The position numbers and the translations under genes were made by a program. From positions 21,290,260-21,354,259 of the forward strand of contig NC_136005.1 in NCBI RefSeq assembly GCF_048128805.1: a stretch of 64,000 nucleotides of DNA. Reading direction: 5' to 3'. The notes under the pieces were generated by a model. That model was not told where the DNA came from. It did no database searches and saw only the letters and a program-made list of their open reading frames with translations. Shown piece after piece: positions 22,201-34,317 of this stretch (its first letter is position 1; every line of letters begins with the position of its first letter). Source of the DNA: Centroberyx gerrardi. Its lineage: Eukaryota; Chordata; Actinopteri; Beryciformes; Berycidae.

Positions 22201-23860
22201 CATGTTAGGGCCCACTGTCATCTAGTTAAATTGTCTTAAAGTCACATTGATCACTATCATTAAATCACATTAGCTTCTTTTTTTGTCTATTTTTGCATCT
22301 GTGTTTTGTTAGGTGTGTTTCAGTGTTACTGATAATCTGTTGCTGCCAACAGTCTGTTGCCACAACAATAGATAATTTCAGAGGGTTTTACATTAAAAAT
22401 ATCTTTTCAGCATAATTTCAAAATACAAACATTCTGAAAACCAAAGAATTGAAAAAAGGATTTGTAGCTTCTGCAAAACAAATGCACCATCAGAAAATAT
22501 TTCCAGAAGATAATGTTTTTGATTGAAAGATGATTAGCTCACATAGTTAGGCTATTGTTATCTAAAAACTACAACAACGACTCTTGAAATAATTCACAAT
22601 GACATGAGTCACAATGAAATGGAACATGGACTCTATTGTTATGCACAGAGTTGTGCAGATAGTGGAGCTGGCAGCAGGTGGGGATGAAGGACAGAGATCT
22701 CTTTGAACCAGTAATCCCTTAAAATAACCTTACATTTTCATTAATTTAAATGAATTCACCCCTTAATTAATGCAAAATCCCCTTAAAATTCAAATTAATT
22801 AAGGGATTTATTAATGGAGGAGATCCCATCAAAACCTCCTTAAACACCCCCTTAATCTTGACTCCTTACTTTCCAATTTAATGAAAAAGTCAGGGATACA
22901 GGAACCTTCCATTAATTTCATACATAAAAGGCATGAAAAATCCCTTAATTACTAGTGTCTCTGTGAATCAACCCATGAATAAATCCCTTATAAACCCATG
23001 ATACTAACCTTAGTGTTTCTTAAAGCTGTTATTTTTAATGGATAAAATTGAGGGGTTTTGTTTTGCAGTGGATCATCTAACTGTGTTGTCTCTCTGTTTT
23101 GTGTAACTGTGCATTAGGCAGATAAGTGCAAATAAGATTAAAAAAAACAACAACAAAAAAAAACAAGAACATTTTCCCTTATAATGAGACACGACAACTA
23201 AATGCCACAAAGTCTCTCCTGTCCCTTCCTTCTCAAAGCTGCAGTTGCTTTCTCCCGACCTGAATGCATTTCTATACTGGTCAACCGGTCGTTTTCAGTC
23301 CAGAAGGTATAGGCCTATTCCCATTGGCTGGGTGAGTCACAAAGCCTGACAGAAAGAGAGAGATTGTCTGTGGCATCTCTCTTGATGAGAACTAACAACA
23401 GATCTTGCTGACGACATTTCCTGAGAGGATATTTGTGGGGTGGCTGAAGTTTAAAAGTGACAGTCACACATTTGAAAAAAGTGATGAGAAAGTTTCATAG
23501 CGTCCCCGGAGTAAATAATGCCTATGACCAAGAAAGATATCCATACACCACCCACTATATCACAGATAGAGATGGGGAGTGAAGCTTTCACCATGCTTCA
23601 CCATTCATTTTGAGTAAGAGTTCAAATCAGGGCCAAGCCATGCTGTCACATTTGGTGCTCCTCTCCTATCATCAAACAACTGATTTCTTAAGGAGGTATA
23701 AATATACATAATTACGCGTGTGTGCAGGTGAAGTGAACTGAAACGTTTGGCTTAAAGTGAGCGATTGTGAATATGTCTACCAATTCAAGTGCAGAGCAGC
23801 TCATTTCCTGTTTGGTTTTTTTTGGGCTTGTGCTTCAGTTTCAACAGGAAAATGTTGTGT
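22201..23860 (+). repeat. Partial duplication unit between genes 2 and 3, no gene
   Basis: The stretch 22310-22620 matches the flank downstream of gene 1, and 23040-23600 matches 7340-7900. The stretch 23610-23850 is the LU promoter-side module, including GAAGTGAACTGAAAC and AAGTGCAGAGCAGCTCATTT. The module stops at about 23850, before TATA box and leader exon. The stretch 22700-23000, rich in CCCTTAATT words, is unassigned. Confidence 0.6.
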
Positions 23861-25145
23861 CTGCTGTCACGTCTCCTCACAGTGGAAATCAAAATGAATC
23901 AGTGAGTACATGCACACCTGGGCTTAACATACCCGTGCAGTGGTGTGTCTTAAAGAGACATCCACGTCAACTGCCCCAGTGGGGTAGAGAGATCTCGATA
24001 CGATAGAGAACACTGTATCCTCCAGCACAAGGAAATCCATCATTGCATTGCTGTGAGGGATCTGCATGCAGCCCCTCACTAAACAGGTGTACAGTTCCTA
24101 TGCACACACATACATTTCCATACACTGTACATACATCTAGGGTTTTTGGTGATGTGTTGATTTGCTAAAGATGGATCCTATTTAGTTGATTCATGCATTA
24201 GCTGGATTATTTTCAAGAGAGGTTTCTGTTTGTGTGTTTCGGGTTTGTTTCTGATCATCCGCTCTCTCTCTGAGGTTTACTTCCTGCTTCAGCATTGTCG
24301 TGGAGGCGCGCCCATGAGAGTGTTGCTGACGAGGCCCTGGTGATTTCAATCAGCCTTATTGGGGGGAGACCAAGTGGACTGAGGAGAGGGGGGGAGGTTG
24401 TAAGGGAGTTAAGTTGTGTGTTTGATTGTTTAGGGGTTAAATGTATAGTTTGGGTAAAATGTAAATGTTTATATGATGTTGTGGAAAAGATTGTGTAAAG
24501 ATAAAATGTTAAGTAGTTAACATATATATTTTTGCAGCTTTTCTTGTAAATATCATCCCTATTATATTTGCAGTGGTTAGACTCAGGGCATTTATATACT
24601 GGGGGGTATTCAGTTGTCGGGGTGGCTGGTTGTGGGTAGAGGGGAACCCTTGTCCCTCTGTATTGCTGTTTTGCTTTGTAAATACGGCCATGTAAAAGAT
24701 GCAGTAAATGACAGAGTTTTGATGAACTTGACCTCTGAGTGGATGCTGTGCTTCTTCCTCCTCGTACATCTCAGTAGCCGCTGCTATCCTGCAGCATGTA
24801 AGGGGTACTCCACCACCGAAACCTTACAATTGCATAAGGGAAAGTTTATATTTGTTCCTTTATTGTCTAAAATAAATGATGACAAACTCTAAAGGAAGAT
24901 GTTAACAGATATACAAAAAGCAGGATTATCAAATTCTCTCAGCTCGGTATTAAATCCCATAAATGAAATTAGAGAAGAGAGATCTCAATGATATTTCTAC
25001 CTGCAAAATGCACATGCAGAAGATACAACCTTCTGCAAGCAGCATTTGATTTCCCTCGAGTGCCAAACTCTTAAACTTATAAGACATACAACTGTTTCAC
25101 AGTGGCAGGACTTGGAAACTGATGATAAAGCGGGGTGTACACTCT
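23861..25145. other. Intergenic, no gene recognised
   Basis: Unassigned sequence. It starts at the breakpoint of the orphan promoter module. Short frames at 24295-24498 and 24614-24892 have no domain, and nothing else is supportable. Confidence 0.4.
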
Positions 25146-25521
25146 CAGTTCATTTTTTTAACAGTTTTTATTGTGTCTCCATAATGTGCTCTTTTACATT
25201 ATAGTCATATCATTTTCACATAACACTAATAATGGCATCTGCATTGCATTAACATTGCAATTTTGCCCTGTCCAGTGCAGTTGTTTGATTTGGTATCACA
25301 GGTCATGAGTATCAACATTCACACCATCTTACATTATTTCTAAACCTTAAAAATCGGGCATGGCACCACCCTAGTTAGAGGGTATAGGCTAACAAGTATG
25401 AGATTACCTCATCTCAAAGTATCAGATCAAAGTGAATAAAGAAAAAAGAAAATTGGAAGGTAAAATTAAGTAAAGAAGAAAAGGATGGATAAATAAATAA
25501 ATTGTGATACAATAATACAAA

Positions 25522-25565
<44 letters not shown>

Positions 25566-25960
25566 ATAATAATAATAATAGGTAGAGAGGAGTGGGGTGA
25601 GGGAAACCTTTCCTATATACTGTATAAACCCATGTTTACAAACATATACAGTCTACATACACATACATACACCTACATACATACATGCATATATATACAC
25701 GTCTACACTTATATATACGAACACATAAACATTAACAAATATATTCACCTGTACTTGAATTCCATTTATATGTGCATATCAACAGCAACACCTCAAGTAA
25801 AATTGTATTGTTTGTTCTCTAGTCCATCTGGCATCTTTCCCAATATTTAGTATGCTGTCTCTATTCCCATAATTTGTTTAAGCTCCTTCTGGATATGCTT
25901 CCAGAATTGAAATATTTTACGGCTCATGCATTAAGAAATAGACGAGGGCCACAGGCACAT
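25146..25960 (-). mobile_element. LINE 3' end fragment (L1-like) with TAC microsatellite
   Basis: A poly-T-rich left edge (ACAGTTTTTATTGTGTCTCC), a TAC tract at 25520-25564, CATA-rich repeats at 25630-25700, and on the minus strand near 25860-25920 a short coding-like stretch (KYFN) fit the 3' end of a LINE inserted in minus orientation. The layout parallels 56660-57350, which adjoins L1-like coding sequence. Assignment is by layout only. Confidence 0.4.
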
Positions 25961-27470
25961 GTAATGCTTAATAATCAACTTCATTCCAACAACATGCAAC
26001 CTGACAGTGGATGTAATTAGTGGTATAACCAAGTGCAGAAGAACCTTGGGCTAGAAATTGAGAGTATACAGACAACTATCAGTTTTTTACCTGTTAGACG
26101 AGAAAACCGAATGATAAAATTGTCTATTTATATATTACAAAACAGTAAGGAAATCAAAACACATCTCAACTCAGCTCAGGATTGATAAGTGTGAGCAGAC
26201 ATGGACCAGAAACTTCAGTATGCTGTGGAATGATGAGGTGGATGAACATAAGAAAGGAAGAACAGAACTATCAAATTCAGTTAAGCAACAAGGATTCAAA
26301 GTCATGGTGTGACTTGTGGTGCAGAAGGTTTCAGACAAGATTCAGTTTCCAGGTTACTCACTGAATTAGGGATTTGTGGTCAGGTGTGATCAGTGAAAGG
26401 TCTTTGCTGAGTCCTTTTCACTAACATCCAGTGATGGCTTTTATGTAAGCTCTGACCCTCTGGTATAGTTACGTTATAACCTGTATTAATGACAACATAT
26501 GCGAGACACAAAGAAATCCAGCGACCTGGAACATGGACTCTATGAGGAAGTGTTTTGAAATTCTGTTTTGTGATTTTACTGTTAAAGAAAAATATTCTGT
26601 GCATGAGCTTGTAGCAAAACTTTCCACTCATCTCATGTTTTCTCAAATGTGCCTTCATCAATGTGCACAGTACCTCACTGTGGTGATCAGGCCAACACAC
26701 ATTATTCACAGGTCTTTGTAGACTACAAGATGACTTTCGGTTTAAACTGCACAAACCGAAAGACATCTTGTAACTTACAAAGATCTGCATAAACTGATGA
26801 GAACTAACAACAGATATTGCTGGCAACATTTCCTGGGAGTATATTTGTGGCGCGGCTGAGGTTTAAAAATGGTAGAGACATTTCAAAAAGTGATGAGAAG
26901 GTTTCCCACGGTCAACAGAGTAAATGATGCCTACAAGAAAGATATTCACCCACTACATCACAGATAGAGATGAGTGAAGCTTTGTCCATATGATGCAGTA
27001 TATTGTGATTGATTTAGTATTCTTTTTTACAGAAGCTTTGAAGTTCTGCAGCAGTGGAAGACATCTGAGCAGCTTGATGAAAGATTAGTGGTTGAGTGGG
27101 GTCTTTGCTTGTGACACCATGCATTTTCATTACAAGAGTTCAAATCAGGCCCTTTTTAAATATATAAATGATGCAAGTCAAAATTACAACGCTCACTTTC
27201 TTCTGTCCAAAATGTAGAAATTGAAAATGTAAATTTAAAGGACAAAAATTTTGAAAATTACGTTTTCATTGACACATTTCTGCACAGAGAACAAGGAAGA
27301 GGTTGAGTGGGGTTTTTGCTTGTGACACCATTCAATTTCATTTTCAAGACTTCAAATCAGGGCCAAGCCATGCTGTCACATTGGGTGCTCCTCTCCTATC
27401 TTCAAACAACTGAATTCTTATGGGGGTGGAAATATACATGTGCAAGTGAAGTGAACTGAAACTTTTTTAA
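25961..27470 (+). repeat. Upstream duplication unit of gene 3
   Basis: The stretch 26060-26470 is paralogous to 16660-16746 plus 17832-18160 and preserves the empty site of the hAT insertion at 26129-26136. The stretch 26480-26790 carries the hairpin module (inverted repeat 26713-26783). The stretch 27060-27470 is the promoter-side module. Confidence 0.65.
27448..27462 (+). promoter_or_regulatory. GAA-triplet IRF/ISRE-like motif, gene 3
   Basis: GAAGTGAACTGAAAC about 80 bases before the TATA box, nearer than in genes 1 and 2. From about 27495 the proximal promoter switches to the wording of genes 4 and 5 (GTGTGGGTTCAAGCATGCAT). Confidence 0.35.
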
Positions 27471-27540
27471 CAGGAAATGATACAAGCACACAGAGTTTGT
27501 GTGGGTTCAAGCATGCATCTCTCTCAGAAGACAGCTGCAG

Positions 27541-27548
27541 TATATAAG
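27541..27548 (+). promoter_or_regulatory. TATA box, gene 3
   Basis: TATATAAG, 62 bases before the ATG. Confidence 0.75.
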
Positions 27549-27602
27549 GAAGTGTTACTGCCATCATCCAGGACCGTCTGATCTGCTCACTTGCTCATCA
27601 CC

Positions 27603-29898
27603 ATGAAGCTGATCCTGACTCTGGCTCTCATCTGGACCCTCTTCAACACAGGTAACTCTGCTCAATTTGATCTGATGATTTAATGATGATTTAGTGATTT
27701 CTGAAATCTAAACTATTGGTCCAGAACTGTTTCCTGAATTTACTTTGGCTTAATTGTCATCGTGCAAAATGAGAGATCTTGTGTTATGCTTTATTGAGGT
27801 TGCCTGGTGGAACCATCTGTATTATCAATGTGGTAGTTGAACTATTACATCAGAATAAAATCAAAGATGTTTATGTTCTTATTGTTGTACTCATCATCTC
27901 ATTCATGAATATTTTCCTCATTGCAGCTGAAGCACTTCAGTGTCAGACTTGCACTTCCTCTGATCCTCAGTGCACAAACACAACCTCACACACCTGTCCC
28001 TCTGACTCTGACCAGCGGTGTGTAACAGCTGCCATAAAAGGTGTGTATTTAAAAAAAAACAGCCATTTCTTGTCATTTATTGTTGTTTCATTTTTGTTTG
28101 TCTTGTTTTTAAGAATTTTGTGTTATTGTGTTTTTGCATCAATGTTAACAAATTGTAGTTTGGTTTTCTAGCAACAAATTCAACGCAGCACTTTCAGCGC
28201 ATCCTCAAGTCGTGTGTGCCATCCTCCCACTGCAGTGACAACACGACATATTCAGAAAACTTTGGGTTTGCGAGCCTAGCTGCATCTTTGAAATGCTGCA
28301 ACACAGATGGCTGCAACTCTGAAACTCTGCCTTGTAAGTAAATTCTTTAGAACAGTGAAGTAGGGGAGAGCGGGGCTAGTTGTCACATGGGTAAGTTGTC
28401 TCAGTGGCTTTATTTCTGAAACTAAATATTTTAGAGCCAAAAGTCCAATTACACAAATGTTTACTTTCTAAATAACAGGTTACCTATGTTGATTACAACA
28501 GTCTAAGTCAAAACATAGTCTAACAACAATTTTTGTTTTTGATACCTGAAAGAAATTAAAATATTTTTTTTACGTTTTCCTTCTCACTTTTTTCTTTTAA
28601 ACAAATCAAAATAACTCTACATTGTGACATAAAAGAAAGGGTCAGCTATAACCTGATAATAATTTGAATGGTTTAGTCGAGCTATGTGCTCAGGGAAGGG
28701 ACCTTTGTCAGGAATGCCTGGTTGGAGCATGTTGTCACATTGATTGGTTGCATGTTGTCGTAACTATCCAAATCGCTTTTTTGGTTAGCAATAGCTTTAC
28801 ATTCATTTTTTTCTGAATATGATCTAAATATGATTTTAGTACTACAAACCTTTGGCTATTACAAACTACAAACCTTTGGCTTATAGTATTTATTAGTGAT
28901 GCACCGATATATCGGTTGAATATCGGAAATGGGCGATTTTTGCATTGTTGACTACAATCGGCTCATCGCCCGATAAGATTAAATCCACCGATGGCAGTGG
29001 CCGATACTCATTAACATATATTGCGTCACTAGTCTGTTCCAAACACGTTCAAGTTTGAATGGAAGGACAGCTTACCAGCGTGAGGTAACATTACTGTGAA
29101 GATCCATTTCCGGTCGTTGTGTTTATGATTCAGCCTTGTGGGAGAAGTTGTCAATGTTATGGCTATCACTTTATAAGTAAGAGTACTCTAAGACCAGAAA
29201 ACAGCGAAAACAACATGATTGACTGTGACCAACTCTAACAGCAGCATGTCTCCTACTCTGCTCTATTTCAGTTCCCACTGACCAGGCCAGTAATAGCCTA
29301 CAGTGTTTCTCCTGTGACAGTATGGGAAGCACTGAATGCAACAGCAAAATACAGTGTGTAGGAATGGAGGACCGCTGCTTTAGTGGGAGAGGTGAGTCCT
29401 CATGTTGCAGATGGAGGCTGCACAAAGATTGTGGTATTACCAGCACAAGTATTGGTTACTAATGCTGTCTTCAAGTGCTCCTCATAATATTCTATACTTT
29501 TGAGATCTCTAAAAGGAAAAAAATACACGGAAGGGTAAAAAAATAAGTAGGGGGAGAAAAAAATAAATAGATACTTTTGTGTTCTCTTGCAAAAGAATTG
29601 TGTTCTCCCAAGAAACATTTATAAAAAAAGGTAAGCTAATCAAAGACAATGGAAATTGTATTCATAAAACATTTTTTTTCTTTCATCTACAGTGACGGAT
29701 CGGCCCTACACCTTTCCGACCTTTGGCTGTGCGTCTGCAAACCTGTGTGACCATCTGACTACACTGCCTGATGGCTTTACTCATTTCACCAGTGGACCAA
29801 ACTGCTGTCAGGGCAATTTGTGTAACTCTGCCTGGGCTGTGAAACTGAGTGTGTTCCCTCTGCTGCTCGGACTCTTTACCCTTACTTTCATCTGTTAG
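27603..29898 (+). CDS. Two-domain Ly6/uPAR (LU) protein, gene 3, mosaic
   Basis: Exons are 27603-27651, 27927-28040, 28172-28333, 29272-29391 and 29693-29898, all phase-1 junctions (651 nt, 216 aa). It has a signal peptide, LU domain 1 (LQCQTC to KCCNTDGCN), LU domain 2 (LQCFSC to NCCQGNLCN) and the hydrophobic tail FPLLLGLFTLTFIC before TAG. Exon 2 is nearly the gene 2 version (TSSDPQCT). The 3' half of exon 3 (GFASLAASLKCC) and exon 4 (CDSMGSTECNS) match gene 4. Exon 5 and the UTR match gene 2 with about three differences over exon 5. Intron 4 keeps a remnant (29513-29632) of an element that is full-length in gene 4. This patchwork points to gene conversion or unequal crossing-over. The product should be a surface LU protein. 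Confidence 0.87.
28894..29215. mobile_element. hAT-like fragment in intron 3 of gene 3
   Basis: TAGTGATGCACCGATATATC followed by repeated CGATAT/CCGAT words is the end of a hAT-type non-autonomous element, related to but distinct from the one at 57362. The other end is not seen, so it is truncated. The acceptor of exon 4 at 29271 remains intact. Confidence 0.5.
29513..29632. mobile_element. Remnant of the palindromic element in intron 4 of gene 3
   Basis: AAAAGGAAAAAAATACACGG and the following AAGTAGGGGGAGAAAAAAAT match the left arm of the element in gene 4 intron 4 (40269 onward). Only about 120 bases survive. Confidence 0.65.
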
Positions 29899-29985
29899 AA
29901 CAGCGCAGGAGGGCGTCTGTATACTGTGTGTGAACACATACAGTCAGGTGGCGCACAGACACCAATGCATGTGTGTGCATGTATA

Positions 29986-30038
<53 letters not shown>

Positions 30039-30580
30039 CAAGCAAGGGTGGAAGTAACGAATTAGTGTGCTTGCTTCAACAAATCACACTTCACTCTTAT
30101 TTACTTCTTTATTATTTTTCTTCTGCCGGACACTTTTTAGGCACTTAACTAGTCTTGTACCATTTACTGTAAACTATCAACGCTGTTCAAACTTTCAAAT
30201 GTTCAGCATATCCAGAGATGGTATGCTCTGTAGTTTTCTGATTTATAGTTTTAAGTTTAAACGTGATTTTTTGGCCCCATAGAGATGACTGGCAGAATGT
30301 TCAGAGACCAGAGCAGGTGGGACCGTTTCTCACTGACCAGAGTTCTCAGCAGAGACTCACTCAGCTCTCTGTCTGTTACAACTACTGCTAAATGTATTCA
30401 TATCTGTAGCCTACTGTTGATTTTAAGTTTATTCTTCATGTGCAGGAATGTTTGTTTTTTTACTATACTTGTTTACATGATGCCAGCTATAGTAGCCTAA
30501 TCATTTCTTTATATGGATTTTATTTCTTTATGTGGATTATAATCTTAATTATAATCTCTTCATGCCAATAAAATTTAAAA
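29899..30580 (+). other. Gene 3 3' UTR with CA tract and AATAAA
   Basis: Nearly identical to the gene 2 UTR but with an expanded CA microsatellite at 29988-30037. It ends at AATAAA (30567-30572). Confidence 0.65.
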
Positions 30581-30688
30581 ACATATCAGGGCCTACTGCC
30601 CATTGTCACTTGCTTAAATTTTCATAAAGTCTCACTGAATCACATTGGCTTCTTTTCTGTCTTTTTTATTTATTTATTTTTATTATTA

Positions 30689-30723
<35 letters not shown>

Positions 30724-31059
30724 AATAATAATAAAAAATAACTGAGTAGGCAATAATACAATCACCAGGACAATAAAGTAGGACATAAATAAACAAAACA
30801 AAACAAAACAAAACAAAACAAAACAAAACAAAACAAAACAAAACAAAGCTCAAATGAGTAACCAGCAATGTACAGTAAGGTAACTCATAAAAATCCCTGC
30901 AGCAGTATAGCAGCGACACCAGGCTCTGCATAATTCAGAAAGGGGCTTCTTTTTTTGTCTATTCTTGCATCTGTGTTTTGTTAGGTGTGTTTCAATGTTG
31001 GTGATATTCAGTTGCTGCCAACAACAACAGATCATTTCAGAGGGTTTTTTAATTTAATA
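30581..31059. repeat. Simple repeats downstream of gene 3
   Basis: A TTA/TAA tract (about 30665-30735) and an AAAAC pentamer tract (30791-30847) interrupt the duplicated downstream flank. No gene. Confidence 0.7.
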
Positions 31060-31235
31060 TATACTCTTTTTTTTTTTAAAGATTTATTTTAGGCATTTTT
31101 ATGCTTTAATGTTAGAGGCAGTGTGAGAGAGAGACAGGAAGGTATGGGAGAGAGAGAGGGGAGGACATGCAGCAAATGACTTCGGGCCAGATTTGAACCC
31201 GGTATGGTATACGCTCTACGCGGTGAGCCCTAATA
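31060..31235 (-). repeat. SINE-like repeat with tRNA-like end
   Basis: The words GGACATGCAGCAAATGACTT and GATTTGAACCCGGTATGGTA plus CGCTCTACGCGGTGAGCCC match the usual wording of an abundant fish repeat with tRNA-like box sequences on the minus strand. It is too degraded for a tRNA gene. Confidence 0.5.
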
Positions 31236-31492
31236 TATACTCTTAATACAACCATTCCACAACCAATACCAAAGAAATCTGACAATTATTAAGTCTTCTT
31301 GAAAAAAGGATTCATGGTCTCTCAAAATAAATGCACCATCATAAAATACTTCCAGATAATTTTTATGATTGAACATGATTAGCTCACATAGTTAGGCTAT
31401 TGTTATGTAAAAACTACAACATTTACAACAACCATTTTAGACAGCTACAGTTCTCTCACAATGCATTAAATAAAAAATAATGATCTTTCAAT

Positions 31493-31530
<38 letters not shown>

Positions 31531-32288
31531 CATGAAGTGGGCCCAGGTAAGAGGTCCCATTGCAGGAATTCTCTGTGTCCCCTCTACTGTTAAATCTCTA
31601 TGCAGTTGCAGTTTATAGCCAGGTGATTACATTACATCTTATTTAGCTATTATAGCACTGCGTAATACAATGATAATGTAACCTAAATGAAGCATATAGG
31701 AACCACAAGTGTACATATCTATTAAAACTATAGTGAATGCTGTTTTTAAAGTTAAAAACTGTAATTGGCCTTGAAACGTGAACATCTCGTGAATTAGAGA
31801 TCAGAGAGAGAGAGGGTTTCAGGTGTCACTCACCTTAAATAACTGCGAGCGGCGTATGAGCTTGGGAGAGAGTAACCCCTCAATATATCAATTTTTGCGA
31901 CTTTTAAAAAGAGGTTTTACTTCATAAATCCAATATTATCAAGTCAGAAATTACTGCAGGGAATTGATTCGGTCTCAAAATACATTCAACAGAATAATAC
32001 TCCAAATAAATATATATAGCCTATATATTTTTTTTTTCTAAAAATGTAGGTAACTTGTACTAATAAATTGAAAAACTGTCAAGATTCAACATTTGATGTT
32101 GTTATCCAACCAGGCAGCCAGCACAGAGGTCAGAAAAAAGGTCTCCAAAAAAATAAAAATAAAACAAAGGTTTACACTAATGTAATCTTTCCTTCAAAGA
32201 ATTTTAGGGGAATGGTGATTTTGAGGAAAAGTAGCCTAGTAGAAATAGGCTACAATAAAAATGTGCGCCACCGGTGAGATCAGTTACA
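31236..32288. other. Duplicated flank plus TA microsatellite; no gene
   Basis: The stretch 31260-31440 repeats the post-gene flank seen after genes 1 and 2. A TA tract lies at about 31497-31527. The remainder is AT-rich and unassigned. Confidence 0.5.
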
Positions 32289-33465
32289 GTGATGGGAATT
32301 ACGGCTCTTTGAAGGGAACCGGATCTGATGGCCCCGTTCGTTTCCGAGAGCCGTTTCGTTCTTTGTGTGTGTGTGTGTGTTTGTTTGGGAGAGGGGGGGC
32401 ACTTTACAAGTGACAGGTTTACACTACTAAAAATGCACGTATTAGTCGCCCAATGTCTGGCACAGAGGACTGTAACATCTGCGTTCTGGCAAATGACATT
32501 AACTAGAAGGGCACTCAGAGAGACCTCCGCCAAGGCCAATAGTCCAGTCTTCTATGTGTTGGTCTTTCCTGCTCAGCCTCCAGACCGTAGTCGGGAAGCA
32601 CAGAGGAATCCTCCAGGGCCGAAGTCTAACTTACTTCGGGACCAACCCCCCTTCACTCTCACAGCAGTTGGAAGACAGCACACAGGAACACCACCTCGGC
32701 CTTGAGACGTTGCAGTCTTTATTTATGACAACCGTAACTTTCGCCGTACATTTATTTGCTACTTGCTACAACTTGCTAACTTCTCTGCTACACTTTTTCC
32801 TTCCGCTCCGATCCATTCACCGTCACACACCGCCGCTCGCTCTCTCTCGCTCCACCACACACTCACTACGTACAAAACACTCCGCCCCGCCCTATTCTCA
32901 TGAAGGGGCTACGCTGCTCCTATAACATATGATATGCAAATGTGCAAGCGCAACCAATATACGGATCCGCTCCAAAATGTAATGGGTTCTTCCTTTGCCC
33001 ATGCTACGCCCTTCCACGAAGTTTCATGAAAATCGGCACAGTAGTTTTTCCGTAATCCTGCTGACAAACAAACAAACAAACAAACGGCACCGAAAACATA
33101 ACCTCCTTGGCGGAGGTAATAAAACCTAAAAATATATTATACCCTACCTAGGCTACATATGTTTTTTACTCCTTTCCTACCTGGAAAGCCTCTCTGCCAG
33201 TGCGTGCATGCCTTCGCTCTGTGAACCACACGTGACAGTGGGTGCGCTCCTTTTGGAACATCCGCACCTCCCGGCAAGCGAAGAGGGATGAGCATAAGCT
33301 GTCTCTTAAGTGGAGGGGGAAACATTTGCCGGCGGCAGGAGACGGCAACTTAAACAAATACCATGACATATCTGTCCGGAAAATAAGAACGGCTCATCGC
33401 CCAGTGAGACTCGGTTCCCTTCGTTCCCACAAAAGAGCCGTTCACGTGAACGTATCAACACTGGT
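32289..33465. mobile_element. hAT-like element enclosing an RTE-type insertion
   Basis: The left end CAGTGATGGGAATTACGGCT and a right end whose inverse reads AGTGTTGATACGTTCACGTG share an ACGGCTCTTT word. They look like the diverged ends of one hAT-type non-autonomous element. Inside, about 32500-33120 runs from CTAGAAGGGCACTCAGAG to a tail with AAGTTTCATGAAAATCGGCA, an ACAA tract and CTCCTTGGCGGAGGTAATAA, the layout of fish RTE-type 3' ends. Frames at 32328-32925 are by-products of these repeats. Confidence 0.45.
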
Positions 33466-34317
33466 TACTTAGTATTTTGGCACTTAGGACGGTGGATGCG
33501 ACTTGAAACTTGGTGGGCCAGGTGAGTTAACAAAAGGCACTTCGATTTAAAACAAACACGTAATTTTGAAAGACATGTTATGTTTTTACCGTATATCTAC
33601 AGTCAATGAAATTGAGGTCAAGGTAGCTGGTTTTCCTATTTGCTAGCCGTGTTAACCATAACCTAGCTTTATCTTTTATTTTTCACAATATATAAAGGTG
33701 AAACTTGAAGGCAATGAAAGAGAAGTTATTCCTTATGTATAAAGAAAAGTGGTCCACTGATACCTGGTTTAAACCTAAATTAAGGACATGCTGTCAACAA
33801 GTCACACTCAATACAGAACCTTATGTTACCTGAAACTTAACTAGAAGTCATAGATCTCTTTGTGCACAGTTAAGGTCAGGTAGCCTACAGTACCACCAGC
33901 CATTGAAACAGGTAGGTTTAGTAAAAAAATTCTGAAGATGAAACAATATGTAGGCTTATAGGCTACATATTGGCTCGGGAGAAACTGAGAATGAAATTCA
34001 TTTTATGTTCTACAGTCCAGCATATATTGATCTAAGAAATGTGTTGTATAGCAAAATGACTTGTGAATTTCTTTTGGCTAGATGATTATGAAAATCTTGA
34101 ACCATGTTTTAGAAAGGGTAGCTTCCATATTGTTCGCTTCATTTGTAAAGCCTGGGGAAAAAGCAGGATATTTTGTTTGTGTGATATTTGAAGTTTGCTG
34201 AATCTTCTTTTTTTATGATGTTATACACCATTGTAACTACCTGGTAGTGTCATGTGAGTCCATGTGGGCTGGGCACCTTGTGTGTATAACACTTTAATAA
34301 ACAAATCAATCAATCAG
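33466..34317. other. Intergenic, no gene recognised
   Basis: Unassigned AT-rich sequence without a supportable frame. Confidence 0.4.

Noticed and set aside
31060..31235. tRNA gene
   Set aside because: Only box-like words survive in a SINE-like repeat, and no cloverleaf can be formed by eye.
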